Assembly (NCBI RefSeq): GCF_017792385.1
Contig: NZ_CP051230.1
Location: 3,348,001 to 3,412,000 of the forward strand
Length of the DNA stretch: 64,000 nucleotides
Direction: 5' to 3'
From: Hyphomonas sp.
GTDB lineage: Bacteria; Pseudomonadota; Alphaproteobacteria; Caulobacterales; Hyphomonadaceae
Position 1 is the stretch's first letter. Each line of letters opens with the position of its first letter. A program made the position numbers and the translations under genes. A model generated the notes under the pieces. That model made no database searches. It saw only the letters and a list, made by a program, of their open reading frames with translations, and had not been told where the DNA came from. Below, in pieces: positions 9,306-18,064 of the stretch.

Positions 9306-9710
9306 ATGGCAGCGACCAAAATCCAGAGATCAGACCGCGAATGGCGCGACATGCTGACCGAAGAAGAATACCGGGTCGGCATTCGCGAGGGGACGGAACG
9401 CGCCTTCACGCCTGGCAATCACAATGACGAAAAGCGCGACGGGCTGTATCATTGCAAGGGGTGCGATACCCCGCTCTGGTCTTCGGCGCACAAATTCGAT
9501 TCCGGAACGGGCTGGCCGAGTTTCTGGCAGCCCGCAAGCGAGGGGGTCGTCGCAACCAAGACCGATTTCAAGATGATCCTGCCGCGCACCGAATGCCATT
9601 GTGCAATCTGCGGCATGCATCAGGGCCATGTGTTCAAGGACGGTCCGCCGCCGACCGGAGAGCGCTGGTGCATCAATGGTGTGGTGCTCGACTTCCGGCC
9701 CGCTGTTTAG
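9306..9710 (+). CDS. msrB: Peptide-methionine (R)-S-oxide reductase
   Basis: A 134-residue MsrB domain. The ATG at 9306 is favoured over 9294 because GGAG lies six bases upstream. The two zinc-binding CxxC pairs (CKGCD and CAICG), the substrate segment FDSGTGWPSFW and the catalytic Cys in RWCINGVVLDF are all present. It reduces methionine-R-sulfoxide in damaged proteins using thioredoxin. There is no signal peptide, so it is cytoplasmic. The catalytic residue is an ordinary Cys codon, not selenocysteine. Confidence 0.95.
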   Translation: MAATKIQRSDREWRDMLTEEEYRVGIREGTERAFTPGNHNDEKRDGLYHCKGCDTPLWSSAHKFDSGTGWPSFWQPASEGVVATKTDFKMILPRTECHCAICGMHQGHVFKDGPPPTGERWCINGVVLDFRPAV

Positions 9711-9775
9711 CACTGGACACGGCCTGATCCGGCTGGTCCTATCCGGTCTCGAAACCCTGTTTGGAGTCCGCCCCC

Positions 9776-12022
9776 ATGCGCCTGCCCTCCCTTCTCATCA
9801 GCGCCGCCAGCCTGGCGCTCATCACTGGATGCACAATGACTGAATCCCCTGCCCCTGACGGGGCCCAGACCCCTTCCAACACCGCAGAATCGGCTGACGC
9901 CGTGGCCACCCGGCCGGCCCCGCCGGTCGCTCGCCGCATCGATCACGAGATCACCCAAATCGGTCGCACGCGCAATGATCCCTATCACTGGATGAAGGAT
10001 GAGCGCTGGCAGGACGTGATGCGCGACCCGAGTGTTCTGCGACAGGACATCCGGGCGTATCTCGAAGCCGAGAATGCCTATACGAAAGCCGCGCTGGAGA
10101 CCCCGACCGAAGCCTTGCGGAATGAATTGTTCAAGGAAATGCGCGGACGCATCAAGGAGGATGACAGTTCCGTTCCGGAAATTGATGGTCCTTATGCCTA
10201 CTATACCCGCTATCGCGAAGGCGGCGAGTATCCGATCATTGCGCGCCGGGCTGCCGAGCATGCCTTTGACCCGAATGCCGAGGAAACGATCCTTCTGGAC
10301 GGGGACGCCCTGGCCAAGGGCCATGACTATTTCTCCTTCGGCGGCATCGATACCTCACCGGACCACAGCCTGATCGCCTATGCCACCGATACCCAGGGCA
10401 GCGAATTCTATTCCATCCGGATCAAGAACACGCAGACTGGCAAAGATCAGGACGTCCACATCTACAGTGCCTATGGCCCGTTCGAATGGAGCGCGGATGG
10501 CAAGCGCATCTTCTGGATTCATCGCGACGAGAATGCCCGTCCCGATTCGGTCTGGCAGCGCGACCTGGAAAGTGGCGAAGACACACTGGTCTACAAGGAG
10601 GAAGATCCGGGCGTCTTCCTCAGTATCAACAAGAGCGCCAGCGAAGAGGTGATCTTCATCTCGGCATCCAGCCACACAACGTCGGAGATCTACTGGTTCC
10701 CATCGGACGAAGCCGACCCGGCGCCGCGCCTCATCGCGCCGCGCCAGACCGACAATGAGTACAATGTCGCGCATTGGGACGGTCAGTTCTACATCACCAC
10801 GAATCTCGACGGTGCAGTCGATTTCAAGCTGATGCGCGCGCCGATGGAATCGACCAGCCGCGATGCCTGGGAGGAAGTGGTACCGCATCGTCCGGGCACG
10901 CTCATTCTCGGCATGCAGCCGCAACGCGACTATCTGGCGATCATGGAACGCGAGAACGGCCTGCCGCGCATCGTGATCCATGCGCGGGAGGATGGCGCGA
11001 CACACGAAATCAGTTTCGAGGAGGCAGCCTATTCACTCGGCCTGGACAGTGGATATGATTTCAACACGCCCATCCTGCGCTTCGACTATTCGTCTCCGAC
11101 CACGCCGGACCAGGTATTCGACTACGACCTGAACACACGCGAGCGCGTGCTGCGCAAGACACAGGAAGTGCCGTCCGGCCACAATCCGGACGATTATGTC
11201 GCTGAACGCCTGATGGCGCCGTCCTGGGACGGGGCGGAAGTGCCGATCACCCTGCTGCGCCACAAATCAACCCCGGTCGACGGCAGCGCGCCGATGCTGC
11301 TCTATGGCTATGGATCCTATGGCATCACCTATCCGGCCGACTTCCGCACGAGCCGGCTTAGCCTGGTCGATCGCGGCGTCATCTATGCCATCGTCCACCC
11401 GCGCGGCAGCAAGGCGAAGGGGTATCAGTGGTATCTTGACGGCAAGCTGGAGAAGAAACCGAACACGTTCAAGGACTTCATCGCGGCCGGGCACTTCCTT
11501 GTTGATCAGGACTATACGTCTGAAGGCAATATCGTCGCCTATGGGGGATCTGCCGGTGGCCTGCTGATGGGCGCCGTTGCCAATATGGACCCGGAGCTCT
11601 TTGGCGGGATCATCGCCGCCGTTCCCTTCGTCGACGTCATCAACACGATGTCGGATGAGAGCCTGCCCCTGACGCCGCCGGAATGGCCGGAATGGGGCAA
11701 TCCACTGGTCTCCGCCGAGGATTATGACACGATCCTGGCCTACAGCCCGTATGACAATGTCGCGGATCGGCCCTATCCGCCCATGCTGATCACGGGCGGC
11801 CTGTCCGATCCGCGCGTGACCTATTGGGAGCCCACCAAATGGGCGGCCCGGCTGCGCCATGACGCGCCGAATGGCGGGCCCTATTTCCTGCGCATCGAAA
11901 TGGAAGGCGGCCATGGCGGCGCTTCCGGCCGGTTCGAAGGCCTGAAGGATATCGCTCTGGACTATGCCTTCGCGCTCGCCGCGATGGGCAAGGTGGAAGA
12001 TGTTGATCTGAAGGAAGACTGA
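9776..12022 (+). CDS. ptrB: S9 family oligopeptidase, predicted lipoprotein
   Basis: The ATG at 9776 starts a lipoprotein signal (MRLPSLLISAASLALITGC) with lipobox ITGC, giving 748 residues. An N-terminal beta-propeller follows (RNDPYHWMKDERWQDVM is typical of oligopeptidase B). The C-terminal alpha/beta-hydrolase domain has the nucleophile in YGGSAGGLLMG, the Asp in TGGLSDPRV and the His in EGGHGGASGR. It should cleave short peptides after basic residues. A lipid anchor is notable because E. coli PtrB is cytosolic. A longer TTG start at 9761 is possible but less likely. Confidence 0.9.
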   Translation: MRLPSLLISAASLALITGCTMTESPAPDGAQTPSNTAESADAVATRPAPPVARRIDHEITQIGRTRNDPYHWMKDERWQDVMRDPSVLRQDIRAYLEAENAYTKAALETPTEALRNELFKEMRGRIKEDDSSVPEIDGPYAYYTRYREGGEYPIIARRAAEHAFDPNAEETILLDGDALAKGHDYFSFGGIDTSPDHSLIAYATDTQGSEFYSIRIKNTQTGKDQDVHIYSAYGPFEWSADGKRIFWIHRDENARPDSVWQRDLESGEDTLVYKEEDPGVFLSINKSASEEVIFISASSHTTSEIYWFPSDEADPAPRLIAPRQTDNEYNVAHWDGQFYITTNLDGAVDFKLMRAPMESTSRDAWEEVVPHRPGTLILGMQPQRDYLAIMERENGLPRIVIHAREDGATHEISFEEAAYSLGLDSGYDFNTPILRFDYSSPTTPDQVFDYDLNTRERVLRKTQEVPSGHNPDDYVAERLMAPSWDGAEVPITLLRHKSTPVDGSAPMLLYGYGSYGITYPADFRTSRLSLVDRGVIYAIVHPRGSKAKGYQWYLDGKLEKKPNTFKDFIAAGHFLVDQDYTSEGNIVAYGGSAGGLLMGAVANMDPELFGGIIAAVPFVDVINTMSDESLPLTPPEWPEWGNPLVSAEDYDTILAYSPYDNVADRPYPPMLITGGLSDPRVTYWEPTKWAARLRHDAPNGGPYFLRIEMEGGHGGASGRFEGLKDIALDYAFALAAMGKVEDVDLKED

Positions 12023-12067
12023 CCGCGTCTGGCCACCACCCGGTTTGATAACAGGATCGGGTGGAAA

Positions 12068-12144
12068 TGGTCGGAGCGATAGGATTCGAACCTACGACCC
12101 CTCGCCCCCCAGGCGAGTGCGCTACCGGGCTGCGCCACGCTCCG
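12068..12144 (-). tRNA. tRNA-Pro (anticodon GGG)
   Basis: Read on the minus strand, CGGAGCG at the 5' end pairs with CGCTCCG at the 3' end. The anticodon stem-loop is CTCGC-CTGGGGG-GCGAG with GGG at the anticodon position, and the T-arm contains GTTCGAATC. The 3' CCA is encoded. The 77-nt length and all arms are normal. Confidence 0.95.
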
Positions 12145-12197
12145 ACACCGGCGGCTTGTACCCAAGCCAACCTGTTTCCGCAATGCGTTATGTGGGA

Positions 12198-12662
12198 TCA
12201 GGCTGCGCGTTTCTGCCGGATGGCATCCAGCCGCGCTTTCAGATCGGTCAACTCCACGAGCGTGTCTTCAAGACGTTCGCGCTGGCCATCGTCCGAACCG
12301 TCGGAGGCATCGCCTGCGAAGGCATCTGCCACGGTCTTCTGAAGTTCCCGCGCCGGGCTGGTGCCCAGCGTGGCTGCGCCGGACAGGACCGCCTCAACGC
12401 CCTGTTCGGCGAGCAGTGCCTTGGCCCCTTTGAGCGTCATGCCCTTCTCATGGACGAGGATCTGGATCGCCCGGAGGGCATCGAGATCCTGCGGGCGAAA
12501 CATGCGTCGGCCATCAGCCCGCTTGATCGGACGGACATCTTTCGTGAACTTGGTCTCCCAGTATCGGATAACGTGCGTTTCCAGACCGAGTTCGCCTGCT
12601 GCTTCGCCAATGGAACGGAAGGCTTGCGCAGATTTCGTGATCCGGGCCCGGTTTGCCGACAT
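12198..12662 (-). CDS. MerR family transcriptional regulator
   Basis: A 154-residue protein whose N-terminal winged helix reads SIGEAAGELGLETHVIRYWETKF, the MerR DNA-recognition region. It is followed by RPQDLDALRAIQILVHEKGMTLKGAKALL and a C-terminal coiled coil; no metal-binding cysteines are present. It is the last gene of the plsX-fabH-ihfA-merR block, an order conserved in many alphaproteobacteria. The effector is unknown. It begins 17 bases after the ihfA stop codon, so cotranscription is likely. Confidence 0.9.
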   Translation of the reverse strand: MSANRARITKSAQAFRSIGEAAGELGLETHVIRYWETKFTKDVRPIKRADGRRMFRPQDLDALRAIQILVHEKGMTLKGAKALLAEQGVEAVLSGAATLGTSPARELQKTVADAFAGDASDGSDDGQRERLEDTLVELTDLKARLDAIRQKRAA

Positions 12663-12679
12663 GTGGGAGTCCTTTCTGT

Positions 12680-12973
12680 CTATTTCTGATCGACCAATGA
12701 TTTCAGCATTGGCGAGGGACGGAAGGTGACGACACGGCGTGCGGCGATCACAGCTTCCTGTCCCGTTTTCGGGTTGCGGCCCTCCCGCGGTGCCTTGGAG
12801 CGGACCACGAAATTGCCAAAGCGGGACAGCTTCACCTCGTCCTCGGTTTCCAGGGCAGACCCGATCAGTTCGAGGGTCCTGTCCAGCAAGTCCGAGGATT
12901 CCTGACGTGTCACACCGACTTCACGCACGATTGCATCCGTGACTTCTGCCCTGGTGACGGTCTGGTTGCTCAT
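12680..12973 (-). CDS. ihfA: Integration host factor subunit alpha
   Basis: A 97-residue HU/IHF-fold protein: an N-terminal helical dimerisation domain (TRAEVTDAIVREVGVTRQESSDLL), then the beta-arm FGNFVVRSKAPREGRNPKTGQE with the Pro that intercalates into DNA. The arm sequence and the neighbours plsX, fabH and merR identify the alpha subunit. With IhfB it bends DNA for recombination, transcription and replication. A 103-base gap upstream may hold its own promoter. Confidence 0.93.
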   Translation of the reverse strand: MSNQTVTRAEVTDAIVREVGVTRQESSDLLDRTLELIGSALETEDEVKLSRFGNFVVRSKAPREGRNPKTGQEAVIAARRVVTFRPSPMLKSLVDQK

Positions 12974-13076
12974 GGGATTCTCCCGCTTTGGTTAATGGCT
13001 AGACGAGTTTCGTTAACGGATTCCTAGCGAGTCCGTTGCAACAGTTCGTTGATAATGCTGATTTTTGCCGTGCAGG

Positions 13077-14048
13077 CTAGAGGCGGAAAAGGCTGGCGCC
13101 CCAGGAAAATCCGCCGCCCATGGCTTCCGACAGGACCAGATCGCCCGGCTTGGCCCGTCCACTGCGAATCGCATGATTGAGTGCAAGCGGAATGGATGCT
13201 GCAGACGTGTTCGCATGTTCGTTGACCGTGATGACCACTTTCTCGTCATCAATGTTCATCCGTTTGGCCACGGCATCCAGAATGCGCTTGTTGGCCTGGT
13301 GCGGAACGAACCAGTCGATTTCATCCGAAGTCAGCCCGGTTTCATCGAGTACCGCCTGAATCGCCGAGGAGATGTTTGCCACGGCATGGCGGAACACCTT
13401 GTTCCCCTCCATGCGGACATGGCCGACCGTACCGGTCGAGCTGACGCCGCCATCGACATAGAGCAGATCCGACTTGGTGCCATCGGTGCGGATGTGATGC
13501 GTGATGATTCCTGCATCGGCGGCGCCTGACCATTCCTCTGCCTGCAGCACGACCGCGCCGCCGCCATCCCCGAACAGGACGCAGGTGCCCCGGTCGGACC
13601 AGTCCAGGATGCGCGTGAAGGTTTCAGCGCCGATCACGAGAGCGGTGTTGAAAAGGCCCTGTTTCAACATGGAATCCGCCGTGGCCAGTGCGAACAGAAA
13701 GCCCGAGCACACGGCCTGGACGTCAAACGCAGCGCCCTGGTTCACGCCCAGCTTGGCCTGTACTGCGGTGGCAGTGGCCGGAAATGTCTGGTCTGGCGTT
13801 GTCGTGGCGAGCACGATGAGGTCCACGTCACTGGCCTGCAGGCCAGCAGCTTCGAGCGCCTGACGCGCCGCGGCGGTCGCAATGTCGGACGTCAGTTCGC
13901 CATCGGCCGCAACATGTCGGCGGCGAATGCCGGTGCGTTCCACGATCCAGTCGTCGGTCGTGTCGACCATACGGGACAGGTCGTCATTGGTCAGGACCTT
14001 CTCGGGCAGGTAGCTGCCGGTTCCACGGATAAAACTGCGCCGTGCCAT
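13077..14048 (-). CDS. fabH: 3-oxoacyl-ACP synthase III (KAS III)
   Basis: A 323-residue protein if started at [17 protein letters not shown]; an in-frame ATG at 14063 would add five residues. The catalytic triad is visible: Cys in [13 protein letters not shown], His in [11 protein letters not shown] and Asn in [12 protein letters not shown]. It condenses acetyl-CoA with malonyl-ACP to start fatty acid synthesis in the cytoplasm. It lies close downstream of plsX, the usual pairing of phospholipid and fatty acid initiation. Confidence 0.95.
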   Translation of the reverse strand: MARRSFIRGTGSYLPEKVLTNDDLSRMVDTTDDWIVERTGIRRRHVAADGELTSDIATAAARQALEAAGLQASDVDLIVLATTTPDQTFPATATAVQAKLGVNQGAAFDVQAVCSGFLFALATADSMLKQGLFNTALVIGAETFTRILDWSDRGTCVLFGDGGGAVVLQAEEWSGAADAGIITHHIRTDGTKSDLLYVDGGVSSTGTVGHVRMEGNKVFRHAVANISSAIQAVLDETGLTSDEIDWFVPHQANKRILDAVAKRMNIDDEKVVITVNEHANTSAASIPLALNHAIRSGRAKPGDLVLSEAMGGGFSWGASLFRL

Positions 14049-14071
14049 TTGATACCTATCCATATGGCGCC

Positions 14072-15097
14072 CTATTCGGCGGCCATACCTTTCTGTCTGA
14101 TCTTGTTGAGATTGGCGGCGACCTCGTCCCGGTAATGACTGGTCGCAAGATCGGCGGCGAGTTCACAGGCCCGCGTAAACCCCCGGCTGTCTGTGCCTCC
14201 GTGGCTTTTCACGGACACACCGCCCAATCCGAGCAGAACGCCGCCATTCACATTGCTGGGATTCATCTGTTCGCGCAGGCGTTTCAGGCCGCCCATGGCC
14301 AGTACCGCGCCAAGTTTGGAGAAAAGGCCGCTTGTCAGCGCCTCGCGGACGCGGGTGCCCAGCATCCGGGCCACGCCCTCGCCAGCCTTGAGGGCCACAT
14401 TGCCCGTAAACCCGTCTGTGACAATGACATCGACCGTGCCGGAGGAAATGTCGTCGCCTTCGATGAAGCCATGATAATCGAGATCGAGACCGGAATTGCG
14501 CAGCCACTCATGGGCTTCGCGAATCTCGTCATGTCCCTTCATTTCCTCGGACCCGATATTGAGAATACCGATCGTCGGCTTGTCGATGCCCAGGATCGCC
14601 CGGGCATAGGCTTCGCCCATGATGGCGAAACTGACGAGTTGCGCAGCATCCGCCTCAAGATTTGCGCCGACATCCAGCACGACGCTCCGTCCGCGAAGCG
14701 TCGGCCAGGCCGCCGTCATGGCCGGGCGGTGAACACCATCCATCTTGCGCAGGACGAGCATTGAGATTGCCATCAGCGCGCCGGTGTTGCCGGCCGAGAC
14801 CGAAGCCTGTGCGCGGCCTTCCTTCACATCCTCGATGGCGTTCCACATGGACGAGCCCTTACCTCGGCGCAGGGCCTGACTGGGCTTCATCTCGCTGGTC
14901 ACCACCAGATCGGTGTGCACAATTTCCAGACGCTCAGGCGATGCGGAAACCAGGGGGCGCAAGCGGCTTTCATCCCCGTGCAGGCGGACGCGCGCGCCGG
15001 GCCGAGCAGCGAGAAAAAGCTCGGCGCCCTTCACGGTGACTTCAGGAGCATCATCGCCCCCCATCGCGTCAATTGCCAGAATCAGGCCTTGGGCCAT
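14072..15097 (-). CDS. plsX: Phosphate acyltransferase PlsX
   Basis: A 341-residue PlsX. The N-terminus [20 protein letters not shown] and internal [31 protein letters not shown] and [15 protein letters not shown] are hallmark segments. The enzyme makes acyl-phosphate from acyl-ACP for PlsY, the first step of phospholipid synthesis. A GGAG sequence precedes the ATG. It is the first gene of the plsX-fabH-ihfA-merR series; the yceD/rpmF genes that often precede plsX are not present here. Confidence 0.96.
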   Translation of the reverse strand: MAQGLILAIDAMGGDDAPEVTVKGAELFLAARPGARVRLHGDESRLRPLVSASPERLEIVHTDLVVTSEMKPSQALRRGKGSSMWNAIEDVKEGRAQASVSAGNTGALMAISMLVLRKMDGVHRPAMTAAWPTLRGRSVVLDVGANLEADAAQLVSFAIMGEAYARAILGIDKPTIGILNIGSEEMKGHDEIREAHEWLRNSGLDLDYHGFIEGDDISSGTVDVIVTDGFTGNVALKAGEGVARMLGTRVREALTSGLFSKLGAVLAMGGLKRLREQMNPSNVNGGVLLGLGGVSVKSHGGTDSRGFTRACELAADLATSHYRDEVAANLNKIRQKGMAAE

Positions 15098-15188
15098 TGG
15101 GCTTCAAGCTCCACAAGTTCCTTCGGAGTAATCTGCGCTGTTTACGGTGCGCCTCGAACCTTGGCAACGCCGGGGATGTGAAGGATGC

Positions 15189-15740
15189 CTAATCTTGGCG
15201 CAGCGCCGACCAGTCGAAATTTCCCGCCAGAATGCTGTCATCTGTCGTAGCGTCAAGTGCAGCCTGATTCTGCAGCAGGTATTCTGCAAGGCGGCCTTCC
15301 TGGCCGGGTTGCGTCAATCCGTTGCGCTGAATCGTATCGATGAGCGCTCCCGTCCTGCCCGGCGCCGGCTGGTCCAGCGCAACGGACAAGCTCTTGCCAA
15401 TCCCATAATGCACTTCTGCCAGTTTGCGGACCTTGCGGGCAATCGACGAGTCGCCGACGCCCAGTTCGCGAAAAGCGGCATCAAACCCGTCCAGGACAAG
15501 ATGGTTGAGCGATTCGGCAGTCTTGCGCGCCTGGGCAGAGCCGATGTGCCTCAGCCGCCCGATGACCAGAGCCGCATGCGCGGTGACCATGGCAGCCCGG
15601 CCTTCGAAGGTATCGATGGCGGCGCCCTGTGCGTACAGGCCGGTATCCAGCGCAGCTTCGGCCACGCGGGCGTAGAGAACTCGCGCCGCCGCCTTCGCCT
15701 TTTTGCCACGTCCGTTCCATATTCCGGAAAACCCGACCAA
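15189..15740 (-). CDS. Ubiquinol-cytochrome c chaperone family protein
   Basis: A 183-residue mostly helical protein. RVLYARVAEAALDTGLYAQG, TFEGRAAMVTAHAALVIGRL and AFRELGVGDSSIARKVRKLAE match the CBP3/UQCC1 family, which assists maturation of cytochrome b and assembly of the bc1 complex. The start is TTG at 15740, supported by GGAGGA eight bases upstream and by no in-frame ATG nearby. It is divergent from bamE, an arrangement common in alphaproteobacteria. Confidence 0.85.
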   Translation of the reverse strand: MVGFSGIWNGRGKKAKAAARVLYARVAEAALDTGLYAQGAAIDTFEGRAAMVTAHAALVIGRLRHIGSAQARKTAESLNHLVLDGFDAAFRELGVGDSSIARKVRKLAEVHYGIGKSLSVALDQPAPGRTGALIDTIQRNGLTQPGQEGRLAEYLLQNQAALDATTDDSILAGNFDWSALRQD

Positions 15741-15814
15741 CCTGCACTCCTCCGCTTGCCAAGACCGACCCCCAACAGCTAGGTCTTGTTCGTCGAATTA
15801 ACAGGAGTAGTCCC

Positions 15815-16291
15815 ATGTCGCGATGCGCGATACTGGCATTGTCATTGCTGGCCCTGCCGCTTACCGCTTGCCTGACGCCATCGCGCGATTATCACGGCTA
15901 TGTCGCGGACGAGGCCCAGCCCCGCGACATGCAGCCCGGCGAGGATACCCGCTCCACCGTGCTGGCCCAACTGGGTTCGCCCTCGACCACCAGCATCTTT
16001 GACGAAAACACCTGGATCTACATGTCGGAACTTCAGGAACGCGTTGCCTACCTGAACCCGAAAGTGAAGTCCCGCAGCGTTGTCGCCATCCGGTTTGGCG
16101 AGGACGACAAGGTCGAGGAAGTGGTCGAGTATGATGAGAATGCCGGCCAGATCGTGAACTATGCGTCCCGCGAAACGCCGACTCGTGGCCGGGAACTCGG
16201 CTTCTGGGAGCAGATATTCGGCACCATCGGCGCCGTGCAGCTGCCCCGCACCGACGAGGCGACGCCGGACAACCCGACCGGCCGCCGCTAG
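15815..16291 (+). CDS. bamE: Outer membrane assembly lipoprotein BamE (SmpA/OmlA)
   Basis: The ATG at 15815 follows AGGAG and gives 158 residues. The signal peptide ends in the lipobox LTAC (MSRCAILALSLLALPLTAC). The BamE fold is indicated by STVLAQLGSPSTTSIFDENTWIYMSE and the following strands VVAIRFGEDDKVEEVVEY. As part of the Bam complex it would help insert outer-membrane beta-barrels, such as the TonB receptors encoded later in the window. Confidence 0.9.
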   Translation: MSRCAILALSLLALPLTACLTPSRDYHGYVADEAQPRDMQPGEDTRSTVLAQLGSPSTTSIFDENTWIYMSELQERVAYLNPKVKSRSVVAIRFGEDDKVEEVVEYDENAGQIVNYASRETPTRGRELGFWEQIFGTIGAVQLPRTDEATPDNPTGRR

Positions 16292-16482
16292 GTCCGTCCC
16301 GCTTCATTCACTTGCAATGCGTGCCCGGTTTTCGGACCGGAAACCCGCTTGGGATGAATTATTTAAAAGTAACTCGCGTCTCAGCCGATTTCGCGATATC
16401 ATTAACTTATTCCGATCCGACATACCGGAGCAGAAGACGCGCAAGACGTCTCGCCGAACGTCGGAAAAGGTGTGTAGCGTCT

Positions 16483-16498
16483 CGGAACGCAGGTTCCG
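16483..16498. promoter_or_regulatory. Inverted repeat in the leader of a small gene
   Basis: CGGAAC and GTTCCG, separated by GCAG, form a perfect 6-base inverted repeat 18 bases before the Shine-Dalgarno sequence of the 64-residue gene. It could be an operator or a short leader hairpin. The rest of 16292-16525 shows no gene. Confidence 0.3.
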
Positions 16499-16528
16499 AT
16501 GGTACAACCTTTTGAAAGGAGGGTGATG

Positions 16529-16723
16529 ATGGTCTGGAGACTGCCGCACTTACGAAGGACGTTGAAATCGCTTCGGATTTCCAGTCAGAAGTCGCGTATT
16601 CATCTGGCTTCGATGGAGGACTCGCAGAAGCGCTACGAACAGGTACGCGATCTGGCGCGCAAACGGCTGGATCGGGCGGAAATGTTCTCTCAGGGCGAGG
16701 AAACGCACCGTCAGTTCGGCTGA
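16529..16723 (+). CDS. Small basic hypothetical protein
   Basis: A 64-residue protein preceded by an excellent AAGGAGG six bases before the ATG at 16529 (a second ATG is directly upstream at 16526). It is rich in Arg, Lys and Gln, has no signal peptide or membrane segment, and its second half (DSQKRYEQVRDLARKRLDRAE written in two parts: DSQKRYEQVR, DLARKRLDRAE) is likely helical. It converges on the NepR-like gene with 12 bases between. I do not recognise a family; the strong ribosome-binding site is the main argument that it is real. Confidence 0.55.
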   Translation: MVWRLPHLRRTLKSLRISSQKSRIHLASMEDSQKRYEQVRDLARKRLDRAEMFSQGEETHRQFG

Positions 16724-16735
16724 CCCCGTGCCGGG

Positions 16736-16918
16736 CTACTTGGATTTGCGTCTCAACTCGATTTCTTTTTCGCGCAGCTGCTCGAGCAGGTCCAGCATGC
16801 GTGGCGGGCATGGTTCGGCCAAGATTTCGGCATAAGCTTCTCGCAGGGCATGACCCAGAAGCGCGGCGCGCTTTGCCTGCAGCTTTTCAGATTCGTCCGA
16901 CTTCCTGGCAGTTGCCAT
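16736..16918 (-). CDS. NepR-like anti-sigma factor
   Basis: A 60-residue protein preceded by GGGGAGGGG. The core LGHALREAYAEILAEPCPP followed by RMLDLLEQLREKE matches the NepR pattern of two amphipathic helices (L-G-x-x-L-R-x-x-Y ... EP-x-P-x-R-x-L-x-L-L-x-x-L). In alphaproteobacteria NepR holds the general-stress sigma factor EcfG inactive until PhyR sequesters it. Neither ecfG nor phyR is adjacent, so this would be an orphan or second NepR. I found no clear EcfG-type promoter nearby. Confidence 0.72.
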   Translation of the reverse strand: MATARKSDESEKLQAKRAALLGHALREAYAEILAEPCPPRMLDLLEQLREKEIELRRKSK

Positions 16919-17121
16919 CGCTCTGCCCCTCCCCGTGCGTTCCCTTGCGGCCCTTCAGGCCAACCACCTCCACGCGCCTCTATAACACGCCAGAAGCTTT
17001 AACACGTCCTTACTTTTCATCTTTTGCGAGATTTTAACGTCCTGTAACGGGCGCCGCCGGCAGGCCGTTTGCCGCGAGGGAGCATCTGGACAAGGCCAGC
17101 GACCGCCTAGACTATGTCCGG

Positions 17122-17988
17122 ATGATTCATGGACCGACTTCGCACACCTACATGTCGCAACGCCTGCGACTGCACTATGTCGATTGGGGCAATGAGTCCG
17201 CCCCGCCGCTGATCCTGCTGCACGGCGGACGCGATCATTGCCGCAGCTGGGACTGGGTTGCGCAGGAGTTGCGAAAGGACTGGCACGTGATCGCGCCGGA
17301 CCTGCGGGGGCATGGCGACAGCGCCTGGTCAGCGGATGGCGAATATTCGGCGCGCGCCTGCGTGTATGATTTTGCTCAGCTGATCCACCAGAAAAAACTC
17401 GCGCCGGTGACCATCGTCGCCCACTCCTATGGCGGCAATATTGCTCTGAGATATACCGGCATCTACCCGGAAAACGTGCGTCGGCTGGTTGCCATCGAAG
17501 GCCTCGGCCCGTCCCCGAAAATGCTGCAGGAGCGCTTCGGCCGTCCGATTGACGAGCGCATGAGGGAATGGATCGATGCCAAGCGCGGAATCGCCGGACG
17601 CGTGCCGAAGCGCTATGCCACGCTGGAAGACGCATATACGCGGATGAAGGAAGAGAACAGTTATCTGAACGACGAACAGGCCCGGCACCTGACCATCCAT
17701 GGCATCAGCCAGAATGAGGACGGAACCTGGTCGTGGAAGTTCGACAATTATTTCAGAACTTTCCCGCCCTATGACATGGCGCAGGAAGATCTCGAATATC
17801 TGTGGACGCAGATCACCTGCCCGACTCTGCTCCTGTACGGCGAAAAGAGCTGGGCCTCCAATCCTGCCGAAGACGGACGGATCAACAAATTCGGGAATGC
17901 ACAGGTCAAACTGTATGAGGATGCCGGCCACTGGCTGCATCATGACAAGTTCGACCAGTTCATCGGCGACCTGAACGCCTTTCTCTAA
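17122..17988 (+). CDS. Alpha/beta hydrolase
   Basis: A 288-residue protein (an in-frame ATG at 17152 would give 278). It has the oxyanion region LILLHGGRDHCRSWD, the nucleophile Ser in VAHSYGGNIAL and the base His in DAGHWLHHD; a PDLRGHGDS strand lies between. A VVPxP-type lid around residues 130-190 includes SPKMLQERFGRP. It is probably a cytoplasmic esterase or lipase-like enzyme of unknown substrate. The same fold type recurs at 43.7 kb and 62.9 kb. Confidence 0.85.
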   Translation: MIHGPTSHTYMSQRLRLHYVDWGNESAPPLILLHGGRDHCRSWDWVAQELRKDWHVIAPDLRGHGDSAWSADGEYSARACVYDFAQLIHQKKLAPVTIVAHSYGGNIALRYTGIYPENVRRLVAIEGLGPSPKMLQERFGRPIDERMREWIDAKRGIAGRVPKRYATLEDAYTRMKEENSYLNDEQARHLTIHGISQNEDGTWSWKFDNYFRTFPPYDMAQEDLEYLWTQITCPTLLLYGEKSWASNPAEDGRINKFGNAQVKLYEDAGHWLHHDKFDQFIGDLNAFL

Positions 17989-18064
17989 ACTCCTGACGCA
18001 AGGACATGCGTGGCAGGCCGGTTTCCTTGAAGTAGGCTCTCCTGAAAGAGCGGAGGAAATCGAC

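Noticed and set aside
9306..9710. MsrB as a selenoprotein
   Set aside because: The active-site residue is encoded by an ordinary TGC codon.
12036..12064. Terminator between ptrB and the tRNA (CCACCCG/CGGGTGG)
   Set aside because: The loop is 15 bases and no T-run follows on the plus strand.
16292..16525. EcfG-type promoter (GGAAC-16/17-CGTT) for the small gene or nepR
   Set aside because: GGAAC is present at 16484 but CGTT is not at the right distance; nothing suitable upstream of nepR either.
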